DNA from: an uncultured Dorea sp.
GTDB lineage: Bacteria > Bacillota > Clostridia > Lachnospirales > Lachnospiraceae
Length of the DNA: 64,000 nucleotides
Assembly (NCBI GenBank): GCA_947645355.1
Contig: CANSCI010000002.1
Coordinates: 27,054-91,053, forward strand
Direction: 5' to 3'
Shown in pieces: positions 52,266 to 60,658 of the stretch (the first letter of the stretch is position 1; every line of letters begins with the position of its first letter). The notes beneath the pieces are model-generated. The model saw nothing but the letters and a program-made list of their open reading frames with translations. It made no database searches and was not told the DNA's origin. The position numbers and the translations under genes are program-made.

Positions 52266-52457
52266 CTAAAAGACAAACTTTGAAATATTGAGCGCAACAT
52301 GTATCAAAATATACTGTCTTAAATCTTCATCTATTTGCCCGTCAACCTTACTGTGCTTATCAATTAATGGTGCATACAGTAGAAATAGTTGCTCTAACGC
52401 CTCATGACTGCCGGAAACTGCCGCCTGAAGCATCTTTTCAAATTCCATGTGATTCAT
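52266..52457 (-). CDS. Small helix-turn-helix protein of the Tn916 ORF8 type
   Basis: 63 residues, acidic and helical (FEKMLQAAVSGSHEALEQLF, DEDLRQYILIHVALNI). Such proteins follow the sigma factor in Tn916-like and related elements and resemble an N-terminal sigma region 2 fragment (LFLLYAPLI, GQIDEDLRQ). It overlaps the sigma gene by 4 nt (ATGA), so the two are made together; the pair may form a split sigma factor. Role inferred from element biology. Confidence 0.75.
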   Translation of the reverse strand: MNHMEFEKMLQAAVSGSHEALEQLFLLYAPLIDKHSKVDGQIDEDLRQYILIHVALNISKFVF

Positions 52458-52864
52458 AGTTTATCACCGTCCTTTGTCAATGCTATGCGCAGCTTCTTCA
52501 ATGCCTGATAGCGCTGGTCGTAAACATGCTGCGGAGAACAGTTCAATATCCGTGCAATTTCCTCCGGTTTTCTCTCTTCCACAAACAGCATTGTCAGTAT
52601 CTCCTGCCGCTTTATCGGCAATTTTGCAAATGCCTCTGCCAACCGTTCCTCTTCAAAGTCAAAAGCGGATTTTGGATTCGCATAATATGCAGCTTTTTCA
52701 GAAACAGCTAAAGCGCTCTCTGGCAATTCCTCAATTGAAACTATATTTACCTTGGGTTTTTCCCGTTCCAAATATTTGAGTCTGGCGCGGTAAACTGTTG
52801 TTTCCAGCCATGCTGTGAATCTGGCCCGTAGCTCGTCATGTTCAGACTTTTGCTGATGGTTCAT
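52454..52864 (-). CDS. Sigma-70-like RNA polymerase sigma factor of mobile elements
   Basis: 136 residues. Region 4 is clear near the C-terminus (LPIKRQEILTMLFVEERKPEEIARILNCS then VYDQRYQALKKL); no region 2 is present, and the small downstream protein may supply it. Homologues (Tn916 ORF7 type) control element genes. AAGGAGG lies 7 nt before the ATG. A structured leader precedes it. Confidence 0.85.
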   Translation of the reverse strand: MNHQQKSEHDELRARFTAWLETTVYRARLKYLEREKPKVNIVSIEELPESALAVSEKAAYYANPKSAFDFEEERLAEAFAKLPIKRQEILTMLFVEERKPEEIARILNCSPQHVYDQRYQALKKLRIALTKDGDKL

Positions 52865-52907
52865 ATCTGTACCTCCTTACGGGGCACACCACCAGGGCAA
52901 AAGTCAA

Positions 52908-52928
52908 GACACGCCGTAGTGGCGTGCC
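52908..52928. other. G+C hairpin in the sigma-factor leader
   Basis: CACGCC and GGCGTG around a 5-nt loop, in the 110 nt between the short leader frame and the sigma gene. No T-run follows directly; on the minus strand TTGACTTTT comes next. It could be a weak terminator or RNA switch element. Confidence 0.35.
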
Positions 52929-52968
52929 TTAATTTTCAACTTGTTACCTTTTTACAGTTGTCAATGGC

Positions 52969-52993
52969 TTAATCCATATGGGATCACCTCCTT
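52969..52993 (-). promoter_or_regulatory. Perfect 13-nt anti-16S ribosome-binding sequence with a two-codon ORF
   Basis: The minus strand reads AAGGAGGTGATCC, complementary over 13 nt to the 3' end of 16S rRNA (the plus strand is identical to that rRNA end), then CAT, ATG (52975-52977), GAT, TAA. No longer frame follows. Such a site would capture ribosomes strongly; strong Shine-Dalgarno sites without a gene are known to stabilise mRNA 5' ends in Bacillus (STAB-SD). Role here is inference. Confidence 0.5.
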
Positions 52994-53002
52994 ATTTTCA
53001 GA

Positions 53003-53046
53003 TAACAAAAAACGACCATACTACATTTTCATGTAGCATAGCCGTT
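53003..53046 (-). terminator. Terminator of the XRE regulator gene
   Basis: Minus strand: 16-bp stem (AACGGCTATGCTACAT with ATGTAGTATGGTCGTT, three G-U pairs) with a GAAA loop and TTTTTTGTT after it. It separates the regulator gene (stop at 53086) from the sigma leader. Confidence 0.87.
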
Positions 53047-53085
53047 CTATAAAGCGTAAACTTTTTCTGTTTTGTTATATGCTCA

Positions 53086-53430
53086 TCATTCATCCGTATG
53101 ACTGAACTTTTCAATGGTATTTAAAAATTCAGCCAGACCTTCGCAAGCGTATACACGCTGCTTTACCGGATACTTCTCGATGCGCTCTGCAATCTCTCGC
53201 AAATAGACCTTCTCAGGTTCTGTATAATACTCCCTGAGCAATTGATCTACCGTTACAGAAAGAGCATTTGCAATACGTACAATCATATCCAGGCTTGGAA
53301 TTCCTCTCGCATTTTCAATCTGGCCGATATGACTGTTACCACAATCACAAAGCTCCGCCAAATCTTCCTGGCGCATTCCGCGCATTTGTCGGTACTTCCT
53401 AATATTCTTACCTAAAATAACATAGTCCAT
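53086..53430 (-). CDS. XRE-family transcriptional regulator
   Basis: 114 residues. The N-terminal HTH_XRE domain is complete (LGKNIRKYRQMRGMRQEDL, NSHIGQIENARGIPSLD, ALSVTVDQLL). A helical C-terminus (~70-114) probably dimerises. Likely repressor of element genes. Upstream, ATTCCA and TGGAAT (around 53490-53525) form an inverted repeat that could be its operator. AAGGAG precedes the ATG by 11 nt. Confidence 0.88.
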   Translation of the reverse strand: MDYVILGKNIRKYRQMRGMRQEDLAELCDCGNSHIGQIENARGIPSLDMIVRIANALSVTVDQLLREYYTEPEKVYLREIAERIEKYPVKQRVYACEGLAEFLNTIEKFSHTDE

Positions 53431-53599
53431 GGTTCTACATTCTCCTTACATTTTTATTTTATACAATCTGGCAATGGAATTGAAGAACTCAACATTCCAA
53501 TACACGCACTATAAGTGGAATACAAACTTTTTCACATGGACTTTTCTATTATTAAGTGTGTTAAATAACCATCATTATCCTATCGGATGCACTGTAGTT

Positions 53600-53962
53600 T
53601 TATGAAAACACATCCAGATTATCCAACATCTGTGCAATGTCTGCCTCCAGAGTATCTGTCCCATTTCCCTCTGAAAATGCGATTAAGGATTCGTCCTGAT
53701 GAACTGTTGCAAGTCTCTCCTCAACAATGCGCCGTATGATTTCTTCAATTCCATCCCGATTATAGCCAGACGTCAGCTTGACCTCTATTTTACAATGTGT
53801 ATCCTGCAAATCCGGGTTAGAATTAAGATAATCGTTAAGGGCTGCAACAACAACTGCACTTTTTTTGTTTCCCAGCCTTTCAAGCAACTCTCCAGCCTTT
53901 ACTTGTTCCTCTGAATCTGCGCCAAATTGAAGCGAAAAGCGATATTTTCCATCCTTTTTCAT
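53600..53962 (-). CDS. ParR-like partition adaptor
   Basis: 120 residues. The N-terminal half (YRFSLQF, ERLGNKKSAVVVAALNDYL) looks like a ribbon-helix-helix adaptor of type II partition systems; the C-terminal half is acidic and poorly conserved (IAQMLDNLDVF), as expected for the tail that binds ParM filaments. It starts 18 nt after the ParM-like stop. Assigned mainly by this context. Confidence 0.68.
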   Translation of the reverse strand: MKKDGKYRFSLQFGADSEEQVKAGELLERLGNKKSAVVVAALNDYLNSNPDLQDTHCKIEVKLTSGYNRDGIEEIIRRIVEERLATVHQDESLIAFSEGNGTDTLEADIAQMLDNLDVFS

Positions 53963-53980
53963 TATACATCCCTCCGTCCC

Positions 53981-54901
53981 TTATCCAAGCGGACGAAGTG
54001 AAAGCGTTTTCCTGCCCAGCATTTCATACCCCAGTGCGTTCGCATTCGGAGATTCAACAAAGTCTGCCTTTGCTACCAAAGGCGAGCTCATCAGGAAATG
54101 TTTTAAAAGAATACTTCCCCCGCCGATAAAAACTGCAGGATTGGAACGCAGATCCACTTGCAATTCTCTAAGCTGGTTCAGAATATCCTGTGCATGTAAC
54201 TTCGTTGCTTCACAAATTGTCTCTTTGACATCCTCCGGCAGAATGGTATTCTCGGACTGGAGAACTGCACTAATATGCTCATCTTCGATACGCATATCAT
54301 GAAGTGCACCAACTTTTCGTATGATTTCGTTGTTCATAGTAATAATGCCAGTTTCCAGACTTCGGCAAAACTGCAGATCTGGTTTTCCATTCTTCAAGAG
54401 CAGCACATCTGTGGTATAGCCGCCAATGTCAACGACAAACATACGAACAGTATGGACAACCAAACTACTCTGGGGAATAACAGCGGCATATGCCTGCGGG
54501 AACACCATGACACGGTCTATCTTAATACTGTATGGCTTATCACCATAAACAAATTTGATAATTCCATCTCTTTTGAAATAACGAGCGAATTTATCTTTTA
54601 AAACCCCAAAATGCTCCGGCGGCAGACCAACAGCCAGCTGAATCTGCTCTACCGGCGTATATTGCCCTCTGTTCTCCAGTTCTTTGGCGATTGCGAATAA
54701 TGTCAGGATGAAATAACGGTCATCCTGTGTTTTGTCTCTCATATAACTTAGGCGGCGTCCGCTCAGGGTCCAGTATTTTCCTCCATACTCCAGAATCTCA
54801 TCCGTCATAGGCGGCTTAACCGTATGCTCTGAAAGCCCTGAAATAAAAGAGTGGTTTGTGGTCTTTATGGCGTAATTGCCATGGTCGATTGCGATTAACA
54901 T
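53981..54901 (-). CDS. ParM/Alp-type actin-like partition protein
   Basis: 306 residues. Actin-fold motifs: AIDHGNYAIKT (phosphate 1), FVVDIGGYTTDVLLL (phosphate 2) and PAVFIGGGSILLKHF (adenosine), plus LAVGLPPEHFG. It forms ATP-driven filaments that separate plasmid copies. ATG 54901 is chosen since AGGAGG lies 7 nt upstream. Together with the ParR-like gene it gives plasmid-style segregation to an integrative element, implying a replicating circular form. Its upstream inverted repeat may be the operator/centromere. Confidence 0.87.
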   Translation of the reverse strand: MLIAIDHGNYAIKTTNHSFISGLSEHTVKPPMTDEILEYGGKYWTLSGRRLSYMRDKTQDDRYFILTLFAIAKELENRGQYTPVEQIQLAVGLPPEHFGVLKDKFARYFKRDGIIKFVYGDKPYSIKIDRVMVFPQAYAAVIPQSSLVVHTVRMFVVDIGGYTTDVLLLKNGKPDLQFCRSLETGIITMNNEIIRKVGALHDMRIEDEHISAVLQSENTILPEDVKETICEATKLHAQDILNQLRELQVDLRSNPAVFIGGGSILLKHFLMSSPLVAKADFVESPNANALGYEMLGRKTLSLRPLG

Positions 54902-54953
54902 ATGTATACCTCCTGCAAAGTTCATTCTTATACTTATCATTACACGATTTGCT

Positions 54954-54980
54954 ATGCGTATTTACAACTTTTATACGCAT
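54954..54980. repeat. Inverted repeat upstream of the parM-like gene
   Basis: ATGCGTAT (54954-54961) and ATACGCAT (54973-54980), 11 nt apart, about 55 nt before the ParM start. Position fits an operator or part of a parC centromere bound by the ParR-like protein. No iterated array was seen. Confidence 0.4.
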
Positions 54981-55000
54981 TTGATTAAAAAAAGCACACG

Positions 55001-55028
55001 AAAAAGGGTGAAGCATTTTGCTCCACCC
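55001..55028 (-). terminator. Terminator of the primase gene
   Basis: Minus strand GGGTGGAGC/GCTTCACCC with one mismatch and a short AAAAT loop, followed by TTTTT (55001-55005). Directly after the primase stop at 55035. Confidence 0.85.
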
Positions 55029-55034
55029 CAGTTC

Positions 55035-56093
55035 TTAACGTTTCTTTTGAAAACAATATTCCCAGATGTAGTCATCCAGCCCTTTATAGCGTGGATCCCA
55101 CAGGTAAGTACCAAACCGGAATCCCATATTGCCAAGAAGACTGAGAAGATTGTTGTAACCGTTTTGTACATGGTAGTTGGTCGCAAAATCCATATCAAAA
55201 GCAGTCTTAATCTCTGCAACCCCTTCTGCACGTAAATCGCTAAGGGTTGTTTCAAGCTGTGTCAGAGAATTAACACCAGGAACCGCCAGCACTGTCAGAC
55301 CAGTCAGTGCATGAATCACGTCAGCTTTCATAGGACCTTCTGTCAGCACCAGCATAGGCCTAACCGGGCCTGCAAGATGTGTCCATCCTTCTGCAGGGCA
55401 ACCATCCGGCCGCTCTGTACTGGATACCCAGCGAAATTTTCTCTTTTTCACCTTATCTCTGCGTATCTGAAGCCCCTGAATTCTTCCTTTCTGGTCTCTC
55501 ATTGGAATTAAGATACCGCGTTCTTCATGGATGAAAGTCCATGTACCGCTTTCATTCCTGTAAAAACCAGGAACCCCAGCTAAGTACATCCCTTCGGACT
55601 GAAGTTTGCCGGCAATCGCTGTCATACCGACCACAGGTGTTGTCCTGTATCCAAGCCGAATAATGTCATCCTCCATCAACCCTCTGCCAAGCAGGTTCTC
55701 TTTATGGTCTGCCGCCAGCGTCAGCTTATTGAGCAGCGCACTGTATGTGGCATGACGGGTATCAACATCCGTTATTGGGCATTCAGGCTTTGCCTGCGGC
55801 TGTATCCTCTTTTTGGGTTTAGGCCGGTTATCAGGCATTCCCAGTTTCTCCACCAGAGCTTTTCGCACTTTGTCACGCGGAACCCCGGTATATAAGGAGT
55901 ACAGATCAAATATACCACCAGATATTCCGCACCGCGGGCAGCGATACACTTCTTTTTTCAAATTGATGTTCAAATGCTTTTTCCGTGGGCTTTCATCACA
56001 GCATGGGCACTGCACATAATAGGAGCTTCTTCCAGACGGCGGCATCGGGATTCCCAGCAACGAAACAACATCGCTCATATGAAATATTTCCAT
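55035..56093 (-). CDS. CHC2 zinc-finger DNA primase-like protein with Toprim-type domain
   Basis: 352 residues. Cys29/Cys32 (CPCC) and Cys52/Cys55 (CPRC) form a CHC2-type zinc ribbon. The second half has LGYRTTPVVGMTAIA, RGILIPMRDQKGRIQGLQIRRD and VLTEGPMKADVIHALTG, a DUF3854/Toprim-like core, then AFDMDFATN as the acidic motif. It probably makes primers for element replication. AAGGAGG lies 4 nt before the ATG. The DUF4313-like gene precedes it. Confidence 0.85.
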   Translation of the reverse strand: MEIFHMSDVVSLLGIPMPPSGRSSYYVQCPCCDESPRKKHLNINLKKEVYRCPRCGISGGIFDLYSLYTGVPRDKVRKALVEKLGMPDNRPKPKKRIQPQAKPECPITDVDTRHATYSALLNKLTLAADHKENLLGRGLMEDDIIRLGYRTTPVVGMTAIAGKLQSEGMYLAGVPGFYRNESGTWTFIHEERGILIPMRDQKGRIQGLQIRRDKVKKRKFRWVSSTERPDGCPAEGWTHLAGPVRPMLVLTEGPMKADVIHALTGLTVLAVPGVNSLTQLETTLSDLRAEGVAEIKTAFDMDFATNYHVQNGYNNLLSLLGNMGFRFGTYLWDPRYKGLDDYIWEYCFQKKR

Positions 56094-56166
56094 GCTGCCT
56101 CCTTTCCTTTTTCAAACTTTCGGGGAACAGCACGCTGTCCCCTGCCTCTTCTCATTGCTGTTTTCC

Positions 56167-56544
56167 TTATAACCCACAGTTTTCCTTAAACGATGCAACC
56201 CCTGAAGGATCGTATTCCGCCAGCATTTCCAGATCGAATGCCACCGCCGCATATCTGCCATATCCGGATTTCACGGTGTAAGGCAGCACTTTTCCCAGTT
56301 TGTTCTCCCTGATAAACCTTAACAGGTCTTTGCTGATATCTCCGTTAATGAATGCTTCGTTATCCTCCAGATTATAGGCTGGTAGGTTGACCGTCATATC
56401 TGCAAAGGGTTCCGGACCATCTTCTCCGTAATTGATCATACCGATGTGCAGCCGCCCGCCATAAGCATATTGGTTGACATGCAACGAGACCATTTCATCT
56501 CCAAACTCCCATTTGAAACGAAGCTTTTTCGTTTTTTCACACAT
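56167..56544 (-). CDS. DUF4313-like conserved protein
   Basis: 125 residues without membrane segments. The pattern (FGDEMVSLHVNQYAYGGRLHI, PFADMTVNLP, DNEAFINGDISKDLL, GFxxY-like KSGYGRYAAVAFDLEML) matches a small conserved protein family of Firmicute mobile elements that I recall as DUF4313. Function unknown. GGAGG lies 7 nt before the ATG. Confidence 0.68.
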   Translation of the reverse strand: MCEKTKKLRFKWEFGDEMVSLHVNQYAYGGRLHIGMINYGEDGPEPFADMTVNLPAYNLEDNEAFINGDISKDLLRFIRENKLGKVLPYTVKSGYGRYAAVAFDLEMLAEYDPSGVASFKENCGL

Positions 56545-56615
56545 TTTTTGTCCTCCTTTTCGTCTTGTCCCTAGCCAGGGGATGACCGCGTTAATCCCCT
56601 GGTCTTTAGCGCCTG

Positions 56616-57374
56616 TTATGCAATTGTCTGTTGAAGGGAAAATTCACAAATCAGCTTCGCGGCAGCTTTAATTTCCTCGCCGCCAGTGAATTTCGTTGCT
56701 ACCCATTTAATTGCACCAGGATCCAGCGATAATACCTCGCCAAGCGTTTTCCCGCTGAATTTTGAGATTGGGCAAGGCACATTCATTGCCTGTGCCAGCT
56801 TTTCTTCTGGAGTCAGTTCCTTTTGCACCGGTTCATTTACAGTGTATTCCTCTTGTGCCGGTTCCGGTTTTGGTTCTGACACCTCGTGTTTTTCTGCAGA
56901 TTCTGTTTGAGGTTGAGCGGCGGAGATTCCCAGCTCATCCACAGCTGAAGGCTCAAAATCTTCACCTGCCATAGAAAACTGAAGTCCAAAACCTGCATTT
57001 CGGAGAGCAATTCCGACAGCAGCTGTCTGGGCCCATTCCCGTGGTGAAACCGAAGGTTTCTCCTCACAATATCCTCTGGATGCCGTCGCTTCTGCCAGAT
57101 AACAGTCCGTTGCATCCTTATAGTTTGGATACACGCGGGCAGTTGCCACAAAGCAATCCTTTGCAGAATTCACCTGTACCGCAATGCGTCCTTCCGGATA
57201 TTTCAGACGGAACCACGCCATCTGAATCATGACCGGGAGGCGCTTGCGCACCTCTCCGGTTCCCAGATCTGTATAATCCACAGCAAACGGCGTAGGATCA
57301 AATCCATCCACCTGATGAATAGTTTCGATTTTGGCGAGCATTGCCGCCTTCTCATTCGAGTTATTCTGACTCAT
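56616..57374 (-). CDS. Uncharacterised element protein with ExoX-like C-terminus, possible recombination accessory
   Basis: 252 residues. An N-terminal domain (~1-140: LPVMIQMAWFRLKYPEGRI, FVATARVYPNYKDATDCYL, EWAQTAAVGIALRNAGFG) is joined by a Glu/Pro/Gln-rich linker (~150-195) to a C-terminal module (ISKFSGKTLGEVLSLDPGAIKWV) resembling the ExoX-like C-terminal domain. Near the YqaJ nuclease and RecD2 helicase, it could be a single-strand annealing or DNA-binding partner. Family not recognised. ATG 57374 has AAGGAGG 8 nt upstream; the frame runs further upstream without support. Confidence 0.6.
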   Translation of the reverse strand: MSQNNSNEKAAMLAKIETIHQVDGFDPTPFAVDYTDLGTGEVRKRLPVMIQMAWFRLKYPEGRIAVQVNSAKDCFVATARVYPNYKDATDCYLAEATASRGYCEEKPSVSPREWAQTAAVGIALRNAGFGLQFSMAGEDFEPSAVDELGISAAQPQTESAEKHEVSEPKPEPAQEEYTVNEPVQKELTPEEKLAQAMNVPCPISKFSGKTLGEVLSLDPGAIKWVATKFTGGEEIKAAAKLICEFSLQQTIA

Positions 57375-57387
57375 TATTGTAGCCTCC

Positions 57388-57831
57388 TTATAAATTGATA
57401 TATGTGTTCCGATACTGCATCCAAACCGGCAGAATCGTATGAACATATTGACTAATACTTGTTTTGTACTGCTCCTGTGTCCCTGCCTTAAAGCTGGAAA
57501 ACCGCTTTCTGCCGTCCTGTACAACATGCTCAAAAGAACTGAGTGCTGTTTCACGACGCTTCTGGCCTTCTGCATCGGCTTTTAATCCGAATCGTCTTTC
57601 ATTTAAGGTAAAACGTACATACGCATCTACCATTTGAAAGTGATAGCCCATGACCTTTGTATCCATTGTGATTGGCGCGGACTTACAAAAAGACTGAAAT
57701 GTTTCCAAGACGCAAATGCGGTAATTCAGTTCCTGCATAATCAGCAAATCTTCCGGCGGAAGACTGTTCTCGGCAATCTGGGACCTGATAGAATTCTGTT
57801 TCTCAAGATATTGATCTAATATTGTAGCCAT
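57388..57831 (-). CDS. Uncharacterised element protein
   Basis: 147 residues, mostly helical, no membrane segment (DQYLEKQNSIRSQIAEN, YRICVLETFQSFCKSAP, FTLNERRFGLKADAEG, YVHTILPVWMQYRNTY). No family recognised. It starts 15 nt after the RecD2 stop with AAAGGAG 5 nt before ATG 57831, and ends 13 nt before the next gene, so the three form one translational unit. Confidence 0.55.
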   Translation of the reverse strand: MATILDQYLEKQNSIRSQIAENSLPPEDLLIMQELNYRICVLETFQSFCKSAPITMDTKVMGYHFQMVDAYVRFTLNERRFGLKADAEGQKRRETALSSFEHVVQDGRKRFSSFKAGTQEQYKTSISQYVHTILPVWMQYRNTYINL

Positions 57832-57845
57832 AGCTGCTCCTTTCT

Positions 57846-60017
57846 TCAAGCAAGCCCCTGCATCCGCTTAGCGAGGCAGGTGCCGCGTTTTTCTGTGTCA
57901 GTTCTTTTGATTGAAATACAAAGCGCCCTTTTTTCCCCGACAATGGTTACACGCTCTTTTCCTCGTGTAATTGCCGTATAGATAAGAGGCCTTGTCAGCA
58001 TGATGGAATGGGCGCACTGCAGATTGATGATGACGGACTGGTACTCCGATCCCTGTGATTTATGGATAGTAGAGGCATAACCTAAATCCAACATATCCAA
58101 TTTACTGGCATCGTACTCTTTCATGCGCCCGTCACCAAAGTCCACATGAATTGTAGTATCATCGCCAATGCGAATAATTTTTCTGACATACCCAACATCA
58201 CCGTTATTGACATCATCATGGTTTTTGATCTGCATGACCTTGTCCCCACACCGAAATTTCCGGTTTCCGAAAACAACTTCCGGTTTCTGCGTATCCGGCG
58301 GGTTCACCTTCTCACGCAAGCGCTCATTCAGTGCATTGACTCCGGTTTCCGTCTTCTGCCGGTATGGCGTAAGCAGTGCCACATTATCGACCCCGTATTT
58401 CTCAGTTTCCTGCAGATAAAGATCGACAATGAGTTCAGCAGAATCAGACAGCCTGGGAGAATTGATAAACTGAAAGTCATTCCCATACTCCAGACCCACA
58501 TTCCCATGGCGGATTAACTTCGCATTTGTCGCAATGCGGCTTCCCGCATTCTGGCGAAATACCTTGTCCAACCGCACAACTGGAATACATCCGCTGGCAA
58601 TCATCTCACTGAGCACTGCGCCAGGTCCCACTGAAGGCAGCTGATCTGCATCGCCAATCAGCACCATCTGGGCGCCAAACTTCACTGCATCAAACAGATA
58701 TTCAGCCAGATAAACATCCAGCATGGAAATCTCATCTACCACAATCAGATCTGCAGTAAGCGCTTCGGGTCCATCATAGTCTCCGTCCTCATCCGCCATC
58801 AGCCCAAGGGCTTTATGAACGGTTGAAGCCGGAACCCCGGTTGCCTGCTCCATCCTCCTTGCTGCCCTACCCGTAGGAGCACAACAGCAGATTTCACTTT
58901 TGGGATTGTTTTTTTGATAAATATCTAAAATGGCACGTTGTATCAAAGTCTTTCCTGTTCCAGGTCCACCAGTGATAATGGAAAGTCCCTGCGTCAGAGC
59001 CATCTTTACCGCTTCGCGCTGCTCCAGTGCAAACTTCATTTTCAGCTTCTGCTCCTCTGCATCTATGGCGGCATCCAAATCCCCATAGCTGTGCATCTTC
59101 CGGTACTTCATTTGCTGATGAATGTCGGAGGCAAGCTGTTCTTCCACATGTGCGGTCTTTGCCCTATACACATTGCCCTGGTACGACACCAACTGTCCGC
59201 CGAAAACCAGCCTGGCGGCACGGTTCGCCACCATTTCTGCTGTTAACGCAGGCGTATCCAGAATTTTTAGGCAGGCTTTCACAAACTCATGTTTCTCCAT
59301 GCAGAGATGACCTTTGCTTTCCGCATCCGCCAGCGTATACAGAAGTCCTTCATCCACACGCTCTGTCGATAGCTGGTCAAACCCCATGCTCATAGCGATA
59401 TGGTCTGCCGTCTTAAAACCGATCCCGGCCATATCGCAGAGTTGGTAAGGATGTTTTTTGACAATATCCATCGTCTTATCCCCATACTCTTTATACAGGC
59501 GCACCGCTCGATTGGGCGTAATGCCGTGCGGTGACAAAAACGCCACCACATCCCGTGCACCACGATTGACCAGATAAGAATCACAAATTTTTTTCAGTTT
59601 TATCTCACTGATACCTGGTATGGCAAGGAGCTTTTCCGGCTCTTTATCCAATACCTCCAGAGACTGTTGACCGAAAACTTCGTAAATTTTCTCCGCTATC
59701 TTGGAACCGATCCCTTTAATCTGCCCGGAAGAAAGGTATGCAATAATGCCTTCCTTCGTCGGTACTATCACTTCGTTATAGCTCTCTACTTCAAATTGAA
59801 GGCCAAATTTGGAATTTTTACTCCAATGTCCACGCATGTCGTAACGCAGGCTGCTCGAAACAGGCAGGCAATATCCTACTGCTTTCACTTGCGTAATCAG
59901 ATTACCTGTGCTATCTTTAATCGTTTCGCATGGGTGGTAGAGCGCAATCATATAACCACTATCATCAACAGTCGCAATGCTTGGCGGATATATGAGTTTT
60001 TTAAATTCACATAACAA
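57846..60017 (-). CDS. RecD2-type superfamily 1 DNA helicase
   Basis: 723 residues. The N-terminal region carries helix-hairpin-helix repeats (IKGIGSKIAEKI, LAIPGISEIKLKKI, MAGIGFKTAD). Helicase motifs: GGPGTGKT (Walker A, ~residue 345), VVDEISMLD (Walker B), LIGDADQLPSVGPGAVL, VRLDKVFRQ and ASTIHKSQGSEYQSV, then YTAITRGKE. RecD2 is a 5'-3' helicase; element-borne copies are thought to aid replication or recombination. The start is a TTG (60015-60017) with AAAGGAG 8 nt upstream. Confidence 0.93.
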   Translation of the reverse strand: MLCEFKKLIYPPSIATVDDSGYMIALYHPCETIKDSTGNLITQVKAVGYCLPVSSSLRYDMRGHWSKNSKFGLQFEVESYNEVIVPTKEGIIAYLSSGQIKGIGSKIAEKIYEVFGQQSLEVLDKEPEKLLAIPGISEIKLKKICDSYLVNRGARDVVAFLSPHGITPNRAVRLYKEYGDKTMDIVKKHPYQLCDMAGIGFKTADHIAMSMGFDQLSTERVDEGLLYTLADAESKGHLCMEKHEFVKACLKILDTPALTAEMVANRAARLVFGGQLVSYQGNVYRAKTAHVEEQLASDIHQQMKYRKMHSYGDLDAAIDAEEQKLKMKFALEQREAVKMALTQGLSIITGGPGTGKTLIQRAILDIYQKNNPKSEICCCAPTGRAARRMEQATGVPASTVHKALGLMADEDGDYDGPEALTADLIVVDEISMLDVYLAEYLFDAVKFGAQMVLIGDADQLPSVGPGAVLSEMIASGCIPVVRLDKVFRQNAGSRIATNAKLIRHGNVGLEYGNDFQFINSPRLSDSAELIVDLYLQETEKYGVDNVALLTPYRQKTETGVNALNERLREKVNPPDTQKPEVVFGNRKFRCGDKVMQIKNHDDVNNGDVGYVRKIIRIGDDTTIHVDFGDGRMKEYDASKLDMLDLGYASTIHKSQGSEYQSVIINLQCAHSIMLTRPLIYTAITRGKERVTIVGEKRALCISIKRTDTEKRGTCLAKRMQGLA

Positions 60018-60052
60018 AATTTTTACTCCTTTCTGAGTCGTGTTTTAGATAC

Positions 60053-60096
60053 AAAAAACTCCCGAATCGTATTCAAAAATACAATGGGAGTTTTTT
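60053..60096. terminator. Terminator between the DUF4406-like gene and recD2
   Basis: AAAAAACTCCC (60053-60063) and GGGAGTTTTTT (60086-60096) enclose a GTATT/AATAC stem; T-runs exist in both directions. On the minus strand it ends the transcript of the gene stopping at 60124, 36 nt before the recD2 start. Confidence 0.83.
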
Positions 60097-60123
60097 ATAA
60101 AGCTGCAGTCAGTTGTTTTTTCA

Positions 60124-60645
60124 TCAGAATATCCCCGCCTTTTCAAGATATGCCATGGGAGAAGAACAACCCATCAGAACATTTTCTCGATCAAGATGGA
60201 CGCTGTGTTTATCATAGCCCTGCTTTGTCAAATTTTTCTGCACTTCCAGATATATGCTTTCCTCAAAGGTCATCATAGGCATCTTGAGGTATGCCGCATG
60301 AGCAATTTCCCCACTCATCCCACTGCTGATCCGATTCCCGCATATAAGCAAAACATCACTTTCTTCCAACAGCTCCAATCCAAATTGAAGGGCGATGGAT
60401 CTGTCCGCCGGCACTTTGTCGCATAAAAGCATCGGAAGATACGCATGAGGCGCACTTGCATTCATACCCATTTTTTTCATGGCATAATACATATATGCTC
60501 TTGCTATTTTTATATTTTCTACCATCTCCTCATCCGTAACTGCGCTAAGAGGCGAGCAGATATACGCCCGTTTTTTACACCTGTCGTTTTTCAGAAACTG
60601 ATAAAGCAATTCCTGTTCCCAATAATCATGATAAATATTTTCCAT
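60124..60645 (-). CDS. DUF4406/DUF7768-like protein (nucleoside deoxyribosyltransferase-like fold)
   Basis: 173 residues. RAYICSPLSA, then APHAYLPMLLCDKVPADRSIALQFGLELLEESDVLLICG and RISSGMSGEI are the marks of this family, which resembles nucleoside 2-deoxyribosyltransferases. The C-terminal ~50 residues look helical. Common on phages and integrative elements; function unproven, perhaps nucleotide metabolism. AAGGAG lies close before the ATG. Confidence 0.78.
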   Translation of the reverse strand: MENIYHDYWEQELLYQFLKNDRCKKRAYICSPLSAVTDEEMVENIKIARAYMYYAMKKMGMNASAPHAYLPMLLCDKVPADRSIALQFGLELLEESDVLLICGNRISSGMSGEIAHAAYLKMPMMTFEESIYLEVQKNLTKQGYDKHSVHLDRENVLMGCSSPMAYLEKAGIF

Positions 60646-60658
60646 TATAGTCTCCTTC

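Noticed and set aside
51991..52269. 92-codon plus-strand frame in the mobile element
   Set aside because: It crosses a strong terminator hairpin, opposes the direction of the region, and has no ribosome site; the opposite strand offers a better small frame.
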